A stretch of 64,000 bases of DNA from Chamaecyparis obtusa (lineage: Eukaryota > Streptophyta > Pinopsida > Cupressales > Cupressaceae): assembly GCA_027943335.1 (NCBI GenBank), contig BSBK01007856.1, positions 186,001-250,000 of the forward strand, read 5' to 3'. The translations under genes and the position numbers were made by a program. The notes under the pieces were generated by a model, which saw only the letters and a program-made list of their open reading frames with translations, had not been told where the DNA came from and did no database searches. The stretch's first letter is position 1; each line of letters begins with the position of its first letter. Shown piece by piece: positions 1 through 11,366 of this stretch.

Positions 1-99
1 TCTACTGGTGATGAGCTTTATCCTGCCTATCTGCTACTCTAGGATGAACATCAAGCATCATCATTTCCTCTAGCATGATCTCTCACCCATCCTCTACTA

Positions 100-1240
100 G
101 AAATAATCAGAGGATCTCTACATCCTCATCATCTTTGATGTCTCCTACCACCACCACTACCATCATCACCACCACCACCACCACTACCACCATCACACCA
201 ACCTGGAATAGGCTCTGCTGGATCAGTGAAATGAATAAACCTGTTACGAGCCCACCAATCTACATACTCACAAGACATACCTGCATCTGCCATACTAGGA
301 AGCATCTCCCACCTGCAGTAAGCCATACCAGCAATATGATCCAAGGAAAATTGATAACCAATAAGAGGACCCCACATAGATCTCTCTGCCTGTACCTAAG
401 CATATAATGCTGCACCCAGAGGCATATCCTACACTCTACCATACTATCTAGAAACTCTGCCAAAATAGAACCACTCAATAGTGGTATTAGACTTGCCAAT
501 CATCCAACGAGGAGTGAACATGTATGGTAACTCATCCTCATCCTCTCTCCAACCCTCACAACCAATGTATGGTCACCACTGAACCTGATCAAGATCATCT
601 ATAACTCGATGCCAATAATCTAGATGACCTAAATGATGTTGAATCACCATACCACTGTATAGAAAAGCATATGGAAAACCACAAGGCCAAACCCTATCAG
701 AAATAGGCCTAGTAATAGGAAGATGCTCCCAAATCCATAACTGAAGAACTAAGGCACCTGTAGATAAGGAAGAACTCTCTCTATATACCACCTCATGAAG
801 ATCTCGATATAACTGCACTAGCACATAGGAACCCCAATCAAAACATCGAGGCTACGCTAGTAAATCCTCCAGAATCCTACCCCATCCGATAGAAAAACCA
901 CGACCTCGCTGGTCAGGAAGAAGCAAACCACCAATCAATGCACCAAGTACTATAGAAAATGTAGGAAAGGAAGAAAACTACTGCCATGTGATAGTATGAT
1001 CATCAATAGTATTGTCCCTAAACACTCATCGATAGATAGTAGAATCATAGATAGAATCATAATAGACTATCTCTCCTTGGCATGGGATACGCAGCAAATG
1101 ATACACATCCTCTAGCATGATCATCATCTCACCATGTGGAAGATGAAAATTATTGTGGTCAAAGTGCCAATGCTTCACCACAGCTGTCAATAACCCATGG
1201 TTTAGCTGGAACCGGGGAAGATCAAGAAGAAAACTCAAAC
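100..1240 (-). pseudogene. Plant mobile domain (PMD, MAIN/MAIL-like) pseudogene
   Basis: Broken reading frames on the minus strand read in PMD order. The segment at 1026-1238 has the signature 'LLTAVVKHWHFDHNNFHLP' followed by 'HGEMMIMLEDVYHLLRIP', matching the family pattern LTALVxRWxxxTHTFHLPxGEMTxTLxDVxxLLGLP. The segment at 573-824 has 'LYRDLHEVVYRESS' and 'LVLQLWIWEHLPITRP'. The segment at about 129-420 has 'GYQFSLDHIAGMAYCRWEML' and 'CEYVDWWARNRFIHF'. Domains of this type occur in plant MAIN-like nuclear proteins and in some transposons; a function here is not claimed. In-frame stops (for example near 395) and frame changes show decay. The C-terminal end runs into a Gly/Asp-rich tail encoded by a trinucleotide tract. 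No transposon termini were seen around it, so host-gene copy or TE cargo cannot be decided. Confidence 0.75.
146..200. repeat. CCA/CAT trinucleotide low-complexity tract
   Basis: Short irregular run of CCA, CAT and CTA triplets. On the minus strand it encodes the Gly-rich tail of the PMD pseudogene. Confidence 0.8.
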
Positions 1241-2800
1241 CACAAATCTAGATGACACGGTACTCCACTAGAGTAAGGGCTTGCCCGAGATCAATGACCC
1301 ACAAAGCAACTGATTGGATATACAATATAGGAAAGTGATCCTATTTGGAAAAAAAAAAGAATCATATCAGCATATTATATCAAGGAATACCTAGCATCGA
1401 TCAAATCTCCTAACTCTATATCTTGAGGAAGGAAATCATTGTTTTATCTCTCTAGATCTTGAGAGAAAAATATCAAACCATCAACCTATCATAACAGATG
1501 GACAAATCACATTTGTTGGTATTAATATAGTGATATTCTAATCAATTGTTTAGTTCAAATGCAACAGACCTAATCGTATCATTCAAATCAGTCATCTTGA
1601 GTTATTAAATTTTTCATGAAAAAGGACAAGTACAAGTGAAAATTTTGCAAAAAAGGCTGTAGGCATGATTTTAATCATCCCAGGCGACATTTCTCTTAGG
1701 TGATGCAAAAATGTTGTTAAGCGACATTACTTCTATCTCAAGCGACAAATTACACATAGGCGATAATGAATTAAGCTAGGCAATAATGAAATATGGCCTA
1801 GGCGACAATAAATTGTTAGGGTTTCCTACACGATAACATAACTAAAAATTGGCATTTTTGCCCTAGCTCTACGCATGAATGTTTTATTCTCAGGTTAGAA
1901 TGAAAGTGTCTTAGGTGACAATTAACTTCACGAAAGTGTGAGTGAAATGCATGGATGCGACAGTAAAAAGGCATAGGCGACAATAAAATATTCCTAGGCG
2001 TGATTTTAAATATTCTAAGCAACAATGAAATCAAAATTTACAATAAATTCTAATAAATGAGCAATAAATGCAATGAGGGAGTTCAAAATAACTTATCGGA
2101 GGTCCATAGTTAGGTGGCCTTGCATATCTTTGACACCTCTCGAATTGATGCTCTTGGATAGGGACAACCATCTTGAAATTCACCGCAGGATCAAAGCAAA
2201 ATCACCAAAGACAAAAGTGAAAATGAATAGTAAATCTAGGTTGTTCAACCTATTTAAGCTAATTTGACCTAATTTTGAGGTGAAAATTTGGCTTTGACCT
2301 ATATTAACCTATCATATTTAACCGGGGAAAATTGTGAAGTAGGGCATATCATGAGTGTTTTTCAGAAATGAAAACATATCAATCAATCATTCAAATTTAT
2401 CAAACCAAAACAACAATATGTTTTATTTTTGAGGTGGCATACCATCAGATAATCAGATCAATATCATCAGTAACATCATCAAAAATCAAGGGACCGATCA
2501 TCAAATCAAAGCAAAAGCTTTTATTAGAAAATTTTTCGTAATCAAATGAAAGGGGCATCATATCGAATACAATCATCAAATCAGGTATCATATCAGGAAC
2601 AATCATCAGAGAACTGCATCAATCAAGAGAGTTTCATATCAATCATTATCTACAGCAATCTCTTATCAAAAATCAAAGGATTGACCATCGAAAAACATCA
2701 AATGAAAATCAAGGATTGACCATCGTTGAATCAGGACCTATCATCGAGCAAGATCAGAGGATTCTTTGAATTGACATGCTTCGCACATCAACTCAAAGAG
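1240..2800. other. Non-coding stretch with two low-complexity zones
   Basis: No supported gene. From about 1660 to 2035 a degenerate motif close to CTAGGCGACAATRAA recurs many times at irregular spacing. From about 2390 to 3000 the sequence is dominated by ATCAAA/ATCATC words. Neither zone gives a reading frame with recognisable homology. Both could be the decayed interior of an LTR element ending at the purine tract at 2797-2806. Confidence 0.5.
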
Positions 2801-3900
2801 GGGCATTTTCAATCACCTAAAAATGGACAAAGATCAAATCAAATCAAGTTAAATCAAAGAAAATCAAGGACAAAATTGAAGTAATTGAATCACAATGCAC
2901 ATTTAGCCAATCAAAATTAAAATCAAGTCTTAATTCAAGATCAATCAAAATTGAGAGAATTTTAATCAAGTGTAATCAAATCAAAATACAATTAAATCAA
3001 TTAATTGTATAGTCTTGGATTAAATTAAATTCAACCCATTCAAGGGGTACATGGCTAAAATAAATCAATTAATAAATCTCAATTACTCTCAACAACCCAA
3101 AAGGAGAGGAAATTCGGGCAACCAATGAGATTTGAGGAAAGGCATTCACATGGATCAAGCCAAATTCAATCTCAATCACTAAAAATATCAGAAAGTTTCT
3201 CCTTTGATGTAACATATTCCAATTTGACTTGCTTCTCCTGTACTTGTTCTCTTAAGTAGTGATACTTAATAGAAATATGCTTTTTCTTTGAGTGCATTAC
3301 ATGATTCTTAGAAATATTTATTTCACTAGCGTTGTCACAAGCTTTGAGGACACAAAATTTGCATTGTCTTCAAAGGGTGGAACCAAGAACTCAACCAAGG
3401 TTTAATCATGATCAAATACAACTCCACCCCCTACCATTGGAAAATCTATAAAAGGAAGACTAAAATCCTTCATTATAAACGACCACACATCTGAGAATTG
3501 CATTGAACCTCTTGCAATTTGAGTTTAGAAAGGCATTTGAGAGTATAATTAGCATTTACTTTGATAATTGTTAGCAATAGCATTGTTTATCTTTATCATT
3601 CTCATTCTAGGACTGTCATTCATGAGAGCTTGCTGAGAGCTTATTCATTAACATCTTAGTTAGAGAGCCATAGGATGCTGAATTGATCATTAATTTTCTA
3701 TAGTTTTCTCTATTGCTTTGTGGTTTAATTTAGTTACTATTTCATTTATTGATGATTAACCTTAATTCTATGAAGATACCTTTATTAGTATACACTCGGT
3801 ATACTAATATGCCAATTCTTTGTTCTAGTTCCTCAAATCTTTCACAACCTTAGACATAATCCTAAGTGTGAGCTATGTTGCATCAACATGAATGATCTTT
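2797..3900 (+). mobile_element. Candidate Gypsy-type 3' LTR with purine tract and TATA box
   Basis: At 2797-2806 there is a purine-rich AAAGAGGGGC run, followed by a TCACCTAAAAATGG-like start that resembles the TGTAGACACC start of plant Gypsy LTRs. Further along, CTATAAAAGG at 3446-3455 is a good TATA box for a plus-strand LTR promoter. The right limit is not resolved, no TSD was found and no Gypsy coding sequence adjoins it, so this is a tentative call. It contains the foreign 139-bp Copia fragment at 3199-3337. Confidence 0.35.
3199..3337 (-). repeat. 139-bp copy of Copia-1 RNase H segment
   Basis: Ungapped match to 4032-4170 in the same orientation, with 4 mismatches in 139 bp by my count. 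The source is the C-terminal RNase H coding part of Copia-1. The copy begins and ends abruptly, with unrelated sequence on both sides, so it is a captured or duplicated piece and not a second RNase H domain. Confidence 0.9.
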
Positions 3901-3935
3901 TGATAAGATTAGGCTGTTGCAACCTCCAAATCACA

Positions 3936-5500
3936 TTAGTGACCGCTAGACAGGGGACAGACCCCAAGTCTAGTCCTCAAGTATTCAAAAGTTTCCTTCG
4001 GTAGAGGCTTGGTAAAAATATTAGCAAGTGGCTCCTTTGATGTAACATATTCCAGTTTGACTTGCTTCTCCTGTACTTGTTCTCCTAAGTAGTGATACTT
4101 AATAGAAATATGTTTTTTCTTTGAGTGCATTACATTATTCTTAGAAATATTTATTTCACTAGCGTTGTCAGAATATATAATCACCAGCTCAGTGATTACC
4201 TCATTCATCCCTTCCAACACTTGTTTGATATAAGCAATGTTTGAACAGTTTGTAGCAGAAACAACATACTCTGCTTCATCAGTAGACTGAGAAATACAAG
4301 GTTGTTTCTTACTTTTCCAAGTAACAACTCTTTCACCAAAGAAAAATGCTCCTCTGGTTGTGCTCTTTCTATCATCTATATTTCCAACCCAATTTGCGTC
4401 AATGTGGACTCTTAGTTCAAATTTTCCTTCCTTAGGATACCATAATCTATATTCCTCTATTTTCTTTAGGTATCTCAAGATTATTTTTACTGCAACCATG
4501 TGTGAATCCCTTTGATTGGCAAAAAATCTAGCAACAATCCCCACTACATGTGAAATATCTAGTCTATTGTGTACTACATACATCAGTTTACCAATCATAG
4601 ATCAGTACAATGTCGGGTTTACCTCTGTAGATTCATCATCTTTAGTCAGTTTGCAGTCTGTGAACATCGGTGTTCTAATTGGTTTAGCATCTTCCATGCC
4701 AAATGTTTTCAATACTTCCTGTATGTGCTTTGATTGTGTGATGAAAATTCTATCATTCTGCTAAATAACGTGCAAGCCTAGAAATAATTTAATCTCTCCA
4801 AACATAGACATTTCAAATTATTTTCTCACCTCATCAACAAATGATTTACAAATATGATCTTTTCTTCCAAAGATTATATCATCCACAAATATTTCAGGAA
4901 TCAAAATATTATCATCAGATCCTCCTTTCATATACAAATTGTTGTTTTCACTAGTTCTTACAAAACCAATACTTTAAAGATAAGTATGCAACCGTTCATA
5001 CTAGGCTATTGGTGCTTGCTTTAAACCATATAAAACTTTATGTAGTCTACATAACATGTCTTTCTAATTTGGATCAACAAACCCTTTTGGTTGTTCTATG
5101 TAGACCTCCTCTTCTAGTATTACATTCAGAAAAGAAGACTTAACATCCATTTGATAGACTTTAAATTTCTTATGTGCAGCATATGCAAGTAACATGTGAC
5201 TCCTTCCAATTTAGTAACAGGTGAAAAAATTTCACCATAATCAATGCCTTCTTCCTGTGCATATCCTTTGCAAACTAGTCTAGCTTTGCTTCTTGTAACC
5301 TCTCCATTCTCATTCAGCTTATTTCTAAAAATCCATTTAGTATCAATAACATTCTTATCTTTTGGTCCACGTACTAAAGTCCATGTCTTTTTTTTCTCTA
5401 TTTGTTCTATTTCTTCATTCATTGCATTTATCCATTCATCATTCTCAAGTGAAACCTTAACATTCTTCGGTTCAAACTCAAAAAATAAGCATGTATTATG
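3936..5500 (-). pseudogene. Copia-1 reverse transcriptase and RNase H
   Basis: Reverse transcriptase starts near 5422 with 'KTWTLVRGPKDKNVIDTKW' and 'KARLVCKGYAQEEGIDYGE'. It continues through 'LYGLKQAP' (near 5010) and the catalytic FVDD motif (near 4870), interrupted by several stops. RNase H occupies 3936-4598 and is open for 220 codons: 'RVHIDANWVGNIDDRKSTTR', 'CISQSTDEAEYVVSATNCSN', 'HSKKKHISIKYHYLGEQV', 'ANIFTKPLPKETFEYLR'. The carboxylates of the Copia RNase H (HIDA, DEAEY, IYSDN) can be seen. The family uses these two domains to copy genomic RNA into cDNA in virus-like particles. Confidence 0.9.
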
Positions 5501-5507
5501 TCTTTAC

Positions 5508-7109
5508 TTACTTCTTGCCAGCTTGCTTGTCTCCAATGATTTGGTTCTCAGGATGATGCCCTCTGACAAATCTTGCCAGCACTTGATCTCTCCTTTGTTC
5601 TTCATTCTGTTCAGGTTCAATTCCTTGCTCGATAGCTTCTTCATGTTCCTCAGTTTCCCTTTGTTGTTCCTCAATTTTATTTTCCTGATGCTCGGTCAAC
5701 TCAGCCTGTGGCTTCGATAGGTACTCTAGATGCTCAACATAAGTGACTCTACCATAGTCTTTTGGCTCCTTATTGCTTTCTTCCTCATTTTTATCATTAA
5801 ATTCATCAACTCTGACATTATCACTTTCAATCATCTTATTAGTGACCTTATTCAGACACTTATAAGCTTTGATTTTAGTAGAATATCCAATAAATATTCC
5901 CTCATCCCCTTTAGAGTCAAATTTCCCATTCCTATCATCTTTCAGAATAAAACATTTGCTACCAAAAATTTTCAAGTAACTTACACTTGGTGTGTAACCA
6001 AACCATAACTCGTAGGGTATTTTGTTTGTGTCTTTCTTCAATTATACTCAGTTCAGAACATATACAATTATGCTAACTTCCTCTCTCCAATATACTTGTG
6101 AAACATTCTTTTCTAACATTAGTGTCCTTGCACAATCAACAATTGATCTATTTATCCTTTTAGCAATCCCATTTTGATGTGGTGTTCTAAGAGCATAAAC
6201 TTGTCCTTTTATGCCATACTCATTACAATAATTAGTGAATTTATTAGAAATAAACTCACCACCTCTATCAAACCTCAAGCATTTCAGTTCTTTCATGGTT
6301 TCTTTTTCTACTTTTGCTTTGTACCATTTAAACATTTTAAATGCCTCAGATTTCTCTTTTAAAAACATGGCAGTCGTCAATCTAGTGTAATCATCAACAA
6401 ATAGAATAAAATATTTGTCTCCATAGTAGCTCTGAGTTCTCATGGGACCAAATAGGTCAGTGTGAACTAACTCCAAGATTCTTTTTGTTTAATAGTCTTT
6501 AATCTTAAAACTAGATTTTGTCATTTTCCCCTTTTGACATTCATGACACATAACATGATTAGGCTTTGTTAGGCTAGGTAGACCTCTAACCTTTTTATTT
6601 CTACTGATCTTAATCATGCTATCAAAATTTACATGACATAAACTTTAATGCCATAACCATGCATCCTCATTTTTCATCAATAAACAAGAAGTCTCAGCAT
6701 TGTCAAGATAAAATAAGTTACCTTTAGATTGTCCTCCTATTCTAGCAAGCTTTCTACTTTCATCAAATATCTTTACCTTCTTGCTTTCAAAAGCTACTCG
6801 GTGACCTGAGTTGTTAAGCTATGCCACACTTAGCAAATTATAATTTAGTCCATTTACCCAATAAGCATTATCACATTTGATTTTATTATTTATCAATAAA
6901 TATCCTTTTCCTCTAACCATACATGGTGTATCATTACCCATTCTTACTGATCCTCCATTATAATGCTCAAGATGATCAAAATTTTCTTTATCACCAGTCA
7001 TGTGATGTGTACAACCACTATCTATGATCCAAGTATCATTTTTACTAACTTTAGAAATGAGTTTTATCTCTTCATACCTTTCTTCTTCCTTAGAGTCATC
7101 CTTCATCAC
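5508..7109 (-). pseudogene. Copia-1 protease, pre-integrase and integrase
   Basis: Protease: 'WIIDSGCTHHMTGDKENF' near 7030, with the DSG active site intact. Pre-integrase zinc region near 6520-6600 (HVMCHECQKGKM). Integrase core 6048-6476: first Asp in 'LVHTDLFGPM', second in 'RFDRGGEFISNKF'. The third catalytic residue lies in 'NGIAKRINRS', where related elements have NGVAERKNRT, so the catalytic Glu appears replaced by Lys. The C-terminal domain at 5508-6041 has 'GCFILKDDRNGKFDSKG'-type text (FGSKCFILK, GIFIGYST). An acidic Glu-rich linker follows and leads to the reverse transcriptase. Confidence 0.88.
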
Positions 7110-7268
7110 AACAAATACTACTTCAACATCATCATCTGTGTCAATATCAATATCATTCTCTTCAGTGATGTAACATACCTTTTTGCCCTTATCTCTATGA
7201 TCTTGGTTGTCTCTTTTTTAGTGTCGGTAACTTATGTTGTTTATCCTTCCATAGCTTCCTTCACCAAA

Positions 7269-8104
7269 TCAATCTTTATTTCCATCTTCATCTTTCCTAT
7301 TCGGGCATCTAGTAGCAATATGGCCAACTTCTTTACAGTTAACATGATAAAGGTAATTTACCATTATATCTACCTTTACCTTTAGGTAATCTCTAGGCCA
7401 TAAGAGCTTCAAATTCATCAAGCTCATCATTAGTATTGCTATCACTATCATTCTTTATATTATGTCTACTGCTAGACTTACCAATATTCAAAGAAGACAT
7501 AAAAGGAAATTCAATATATGGTACAACACTATTATCAAAATTGTTCAACTCAAAAGTTGTTAGCTTACCAATCAGACTATCAAGAGTAAGATAATTGCCA
7601 GGTGTAGACCTCATTTCATGTATAGAAGATATTCTGATTGCATAAGCAGGTAGCAAGGCTCTTAGAATTTTACTTACCACCAGATCGTTTGATAGCATTG
7701 ACTACCTCCTTTATTCAATTTGTATACTATATTATGTTTTCTCCTTCCTTCATTTTCATATCATCAAACCTACCTCTTAGGCTTTCAGCTCTGGCTCTCT
7801 TGACATTAACATCACCACCATAGACTTGAGAAAGTTTATCCCACATCTCCTTTGTAGTAGTGCAATCTTTGACATCCTTAAATTCAGCATCAGATAGAGC
7901 AAAAACAATCTCTATCATAGTAATGTTGTGTTCATGTCGATCTTTTAGTTGATCAAGAGTCAATGGTCCAGTCATCAGTTTTAAGTAGCCATTTTCAAGT
8001 AGATATAAGGCAGAATCTCTAATTTTGGATATATGAAGTTTCATTCAACTTTGCCATATAGTAAAGTTGTCCTTGTTCAGCTTTCGCACCTCCCTCTTAT
8101 ACAT
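7269..8104 (-). pseudogene. Copia-1 gag (UBN2) with CCHC knuckle
   Basis: The start is the ATG at 8104 (MYKREVRKLNKDNFTIWQS), which is followed by one stop where related gags have a sense codon. The UBN2-type capsid sequence continues in 7727-8044: 'EIVFALSDAEFKDVKDC', 'TTKEMWDKLSQVYGGD', 'RARAESLRGRFDDMKM'. The segment at 7393-7698 has 'ILRALLPAYAIRISSI'. A zinc knuckle of the CX2CX4HX4C type, partly decayed, is near 7300-7345 (CKEVGHIATRCPNRKD). Gag would form the particle shell and bind RNA. Confidence 0.85.
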
Positions 8105-8154
8105 CTTGTGATTTTTTTGTTGAAGTCCTTAAAACTCTATTCCAAGCAACCAAT

Positions 8155-8166
8155 GCTCTAATACCA
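8155..8166 (-). other. Copia-1 primer binding site
   Basis: Minus-strand TGGTATTAGAGC, one base off the TGGTATCAGAGC complementary to the 3' end of plant initiator tRNA-Met. It sits directly inside the 5' LTR end and upstream of the gag ATG at 8104. Confidence 0.85.
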
Positions 8167-8168
8167 AT

Positions 8169-9360
8169 TTTTAGAATAACTAGGAGGGGGGGGTGAATCA
8201 GTTACATCAGTTATCCAACAGTCCCAAATCTTAAGATGTAACTTTAAAAACAATTTCAACAAATTATGCAGCTCGGTAATAAAAACTCTTAAATTGTTTG
8301 TGCCTTTACCAATTACCAGTTAATTAACTCACAATAACTATCGATCAAATCAAATATGTAGTATGTAAAGTATGACAATAAAGTAATCATCATAGAAACA
8401 CATAACACAATAATTTAATGTGGAAAGCCTCTTAAGGGAAAAACCACCTGGGACCGGTAACCCAAAATAATTTTCACTCTTCTAAAGTGAGCTCGGTGAA
8501 GAGCCAACCCTATTAAAGGTTACAAACACACTGCTAGGTGTGACCTTGTTAGAGGATTTAAGACTAACAATTATCATTCAACCAGTATTCACTATGGGTT
8601 GATAGGATAACAATGTACATTCATTGAATGACATAGGGGCATAACATAAGATGGTTAAGTCCACTCAGTTAAGAGGATTTTCTGTATCAATGGTTAAACT
8701 GAAATAGTAGTTGATTTGATTACAATACAACTTATCTTGTAGATGTTCAGATCTATTCTAAGCCCATACAAATCCTCTGATCAATATATCAATTCACTTC
8801 CTTAATTTACTTTCACTTGGTAATAGCTCTCTGACACTCGGTAATGTTCTGCAGTTTGGTTCTCCTTCAACTAGTCTGATCATGCATGCATGAAATTGTA
8901 TTCACGTGAAATCTTTGTAGTCTTCTTTCTTCTAGCATGTTTCAATAAAGAAACTCATATCTCTTATATAGACAAATAAACCATTTTCATATCAACCATC
9001 AAATTTTGCCGCTTAATCTCCTTCATAGATTTTGCCTCTTAAACCTTCTTTGGAAATTGTGTTAGTAACACGTTTCAATTCCATCCTTTAGATCTTCTCT
9101 AAATTTGGTCAACCATGGATCTTATAACAAACTTTATCCTCAATCTCAAAATCATAACAATTTCCAGCTCATCAATTTTTGTCGGTTAAACTTAATCATT
9201 TAATACTTTCATCCATAATCGATTAACAAAGAAATGGGTCGATGAACACAAGCTCGGTTAATATTGTTACTCGGTATACACTACATTGTCTCGGTGTATA
9301 TTGAAGTGCTTCATTTACCGACCACAATGCCTTGTACATTTTACTTCCTTCTCCATAATA
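8169..9360 (-). repeat. Copia-1 5' LTR
   Basis: Begins (plus coordinates) at the mutated terminus TTTTAGAATAAC, expected TGTTAGAATAAC, next to the PBS. On the minus strand CTATATAAG near 8963-8971 is a TATA candidate, which puts the R region inward of it. Segment 8169-8640 is matched in inverted orientation by 9660-9830 plus 11073-11366. The outer end is not sharply defined; I place it near 9360. Confidence 0.6.
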
Positions 9361-11366
9361 GATTAATGCAACATAATCAAGTCAACAATATGAAGTCATA
9401 GACTCATTAATAATTTACCCAAATTATTCCTTATCCTCATCTATTATATCCATCTTCCTCTATGTAGATATCTCAGTTATTCATCTCTTCTCTCCTCTTT
9501 ACAGATGTTTAGATATTTGTAACTAACATGATAAGTAATGTCAAACTAGTTGACATCAATGACAACATAATGACTAATTTAATTATCTTACATATCATTT
9601 CAGTACTCATTGATCTCTATTCACTGATCTTCAAGCCATTCAGGTATTTAATCAGTTGTAGTTTATCAGATTGTTATCTTGTTGACCGCATAGTGAATGC
9701 TAGTCAAAAGTTAACTACTAGTGATAAATCCTCTAACCATGTCACACCTAACATTGTGCATTGTAACCTTTAACATGGTTGGCTCTTAACCAAGCTTAGT
9801 TTAGAAGAGTGAATTATTTTGGGTTACTGGTGTTGGAATGTAGAGATAGGGTACTGAGAGGGGAGGGGTGAATTAGTGCCCTCAAAAACTTTAACTCCCA
9901 AAACTTAATTAGAAAACAATAGTAACCTTCATATATAACTTGAATCCATTGCATGCATCATTCATTCAATTAACTTGGAAGAGTAAATAGCATGAAATCA
10001 ACAATAAATTAGTCACATAACACAAGTATTTTGGTATCGCAGAAACCCTTGTTAGAAGGTAAAATCTGCGATGGGGATGACACCTACAAATCTTTACTAC
10101 TGCAGATAATAAATTATGTCGGTTAAGGCTACAAGTTGTGATCACTTCTGGTGATCTTACCCTATTAGGAGTAACAATTTAGATTAGCTAGATCTACCTA
10201 GTTATAGGATTTCAACAACACTACTTGAGTGTGCACTCGATTAAGAGATTTACATAAAAGACTGTTAGGTCTACTCTGTTAAGAGATTTTACCAAACTCT
10301 GTTACAATGATTATAAAATAAAAGGATGTATCTTCAAATGAAAACTCAAACTTTTTTGATACAGATCAATATAGCATAGATTAGATATCACCTTTGTATG
10401 TGTACATCTTGTCTCTGATCTGCTCAATAGCCTTGTCTGATTCTGCTTAATTTGAATGTCTCTGAATTCTAATATTCTTTGTCTAATAACTGATATCTTG
10501 AAGTTGGTTTGATGCTTCAAGAACTTCTTTTCTTGTTCATAACTTCCTTATCATGCTTATATCAAAATGATATGAAATACAAATGTATAGCATACTTCTT
10601 TTTCTGCTTAACAAAATTAGGGTACAATGTCTTAGGAAAAATCCTAAGATCTACGGTGTATAAAATTAGCTTAGATCTAGAAATTACATAGAGATCACCA
10701 TCATAATTAATGATTACATCTACAATAAATGATCATCAATCTTGGTAAAATGTTGTATGATTTTGTTGTAACCGTCTACATAGATAAATGCATCATTCTT
10801 GAATACTATGTCATTTTCTGTATAGCTTGGTAAACACTGTAGATATTGCTCAGTAGTTTCACTAGTGCTTGATGTCCAGTTTGCTCAGTGTTTACTGACA
10901 CTCAGTATCGGTGTACACTGATGCTCAGTAAGACTTCTTTGTTGCTCGGTGAAGTTTAACTGACTAGCTTGAGTAGCTTGAAGTACTTTGATTTTATGGA
11001 CCAGATTGCATGGTAACCAACTAGATGTCTTTGATACTAATGAAAATATTTAATGCTCAAATAGAGATAACAACCGGTCCCAAGTGGTTTTTTCCCTTAG
11101 CAGGGTTTCCACGTTAATCATTGTGTTATTTATTATTTGTTATGATTATTTTTCTATCATACTTTACATTTTGCATAGTTGATTTAATCGATAATCACAG
11201 TTTGGATAATTACTGGTATTCAGTAAATGAACAGACAGTTAGATATTTTATCTTACCGAGTTGCAGGGATTATTGAATTTTTTTTTAAAAGTACATCTGA
11301 GAGTTTGGGACTGTAGGATAACTAACTTAATTAATTCAACCCCCCCACCTCTTAGTTATTCTAACA
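9360..11366 (+). mobile_element. Plus-strand LTR related to Copia-1 LTR, split by a solo LTR
   Basis: Reads inverted to the Copia-1 5' LTR: 9660-9830 and 11073-11366 are the reverse complement of 8169-8640 with moderate divergence. It ends in GTTATTCTAACA at 11366, immediately followed by Copia-2 integrase-RT linker sequence. No PBS follows, so it is a solo LTR or a 3' LTR inserted into Copia-2. Its 5' limit near 9360 is unclear and no TSD was found on the left. Removing 9831-11072 restores the continuous GGGTTACCGGTCCC context. Confidence 0.6.
9831..11072 (-). mobile_element. Solo LTR of the element A/B family
   Basis: TG...CA block of 1242 bp. On the minus strand it starts TGTTATCTCTATTTGAGC and ends in CTACATTCCAACA, like the LTRs of element B (42539-43767 and 49156-50364). 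It is flanked by ACTGG (9826-9830) and ACCGG (11073-11077), a 5-bp TSD with one substitution, inside the plus-strand LTR. A solo LTR is the usual product of LTR-LTR recombination. It shows that the family has been mobilised more than once in this genome. Confidence 0.85.

Larger units (their letters stand above)
3936..9360 (-). mobile_element. Copia-1, Ty1/Copia retrotransposon, degenerate
   Basis: Minus-strand element in Copia order: LTR, PBS, gag (UBN2-type), CCHC, protease, integrase, reverse transcriptase, RNase H. The 5' LTR begins (plus coordinates) at 8169 and is followed inward by a tRNA-iMet-type PBS at 8155-8166. The polyprotein runs from the ATG at 8104 down to 3936. Many in-frame stops and short shifts show that it is dead. 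A matching 3' LTR could not be recognised below 3936. The outer LTR limit near 9360 is uncertain because an inverted, related LTR abuts it. Confidence 0.85.
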
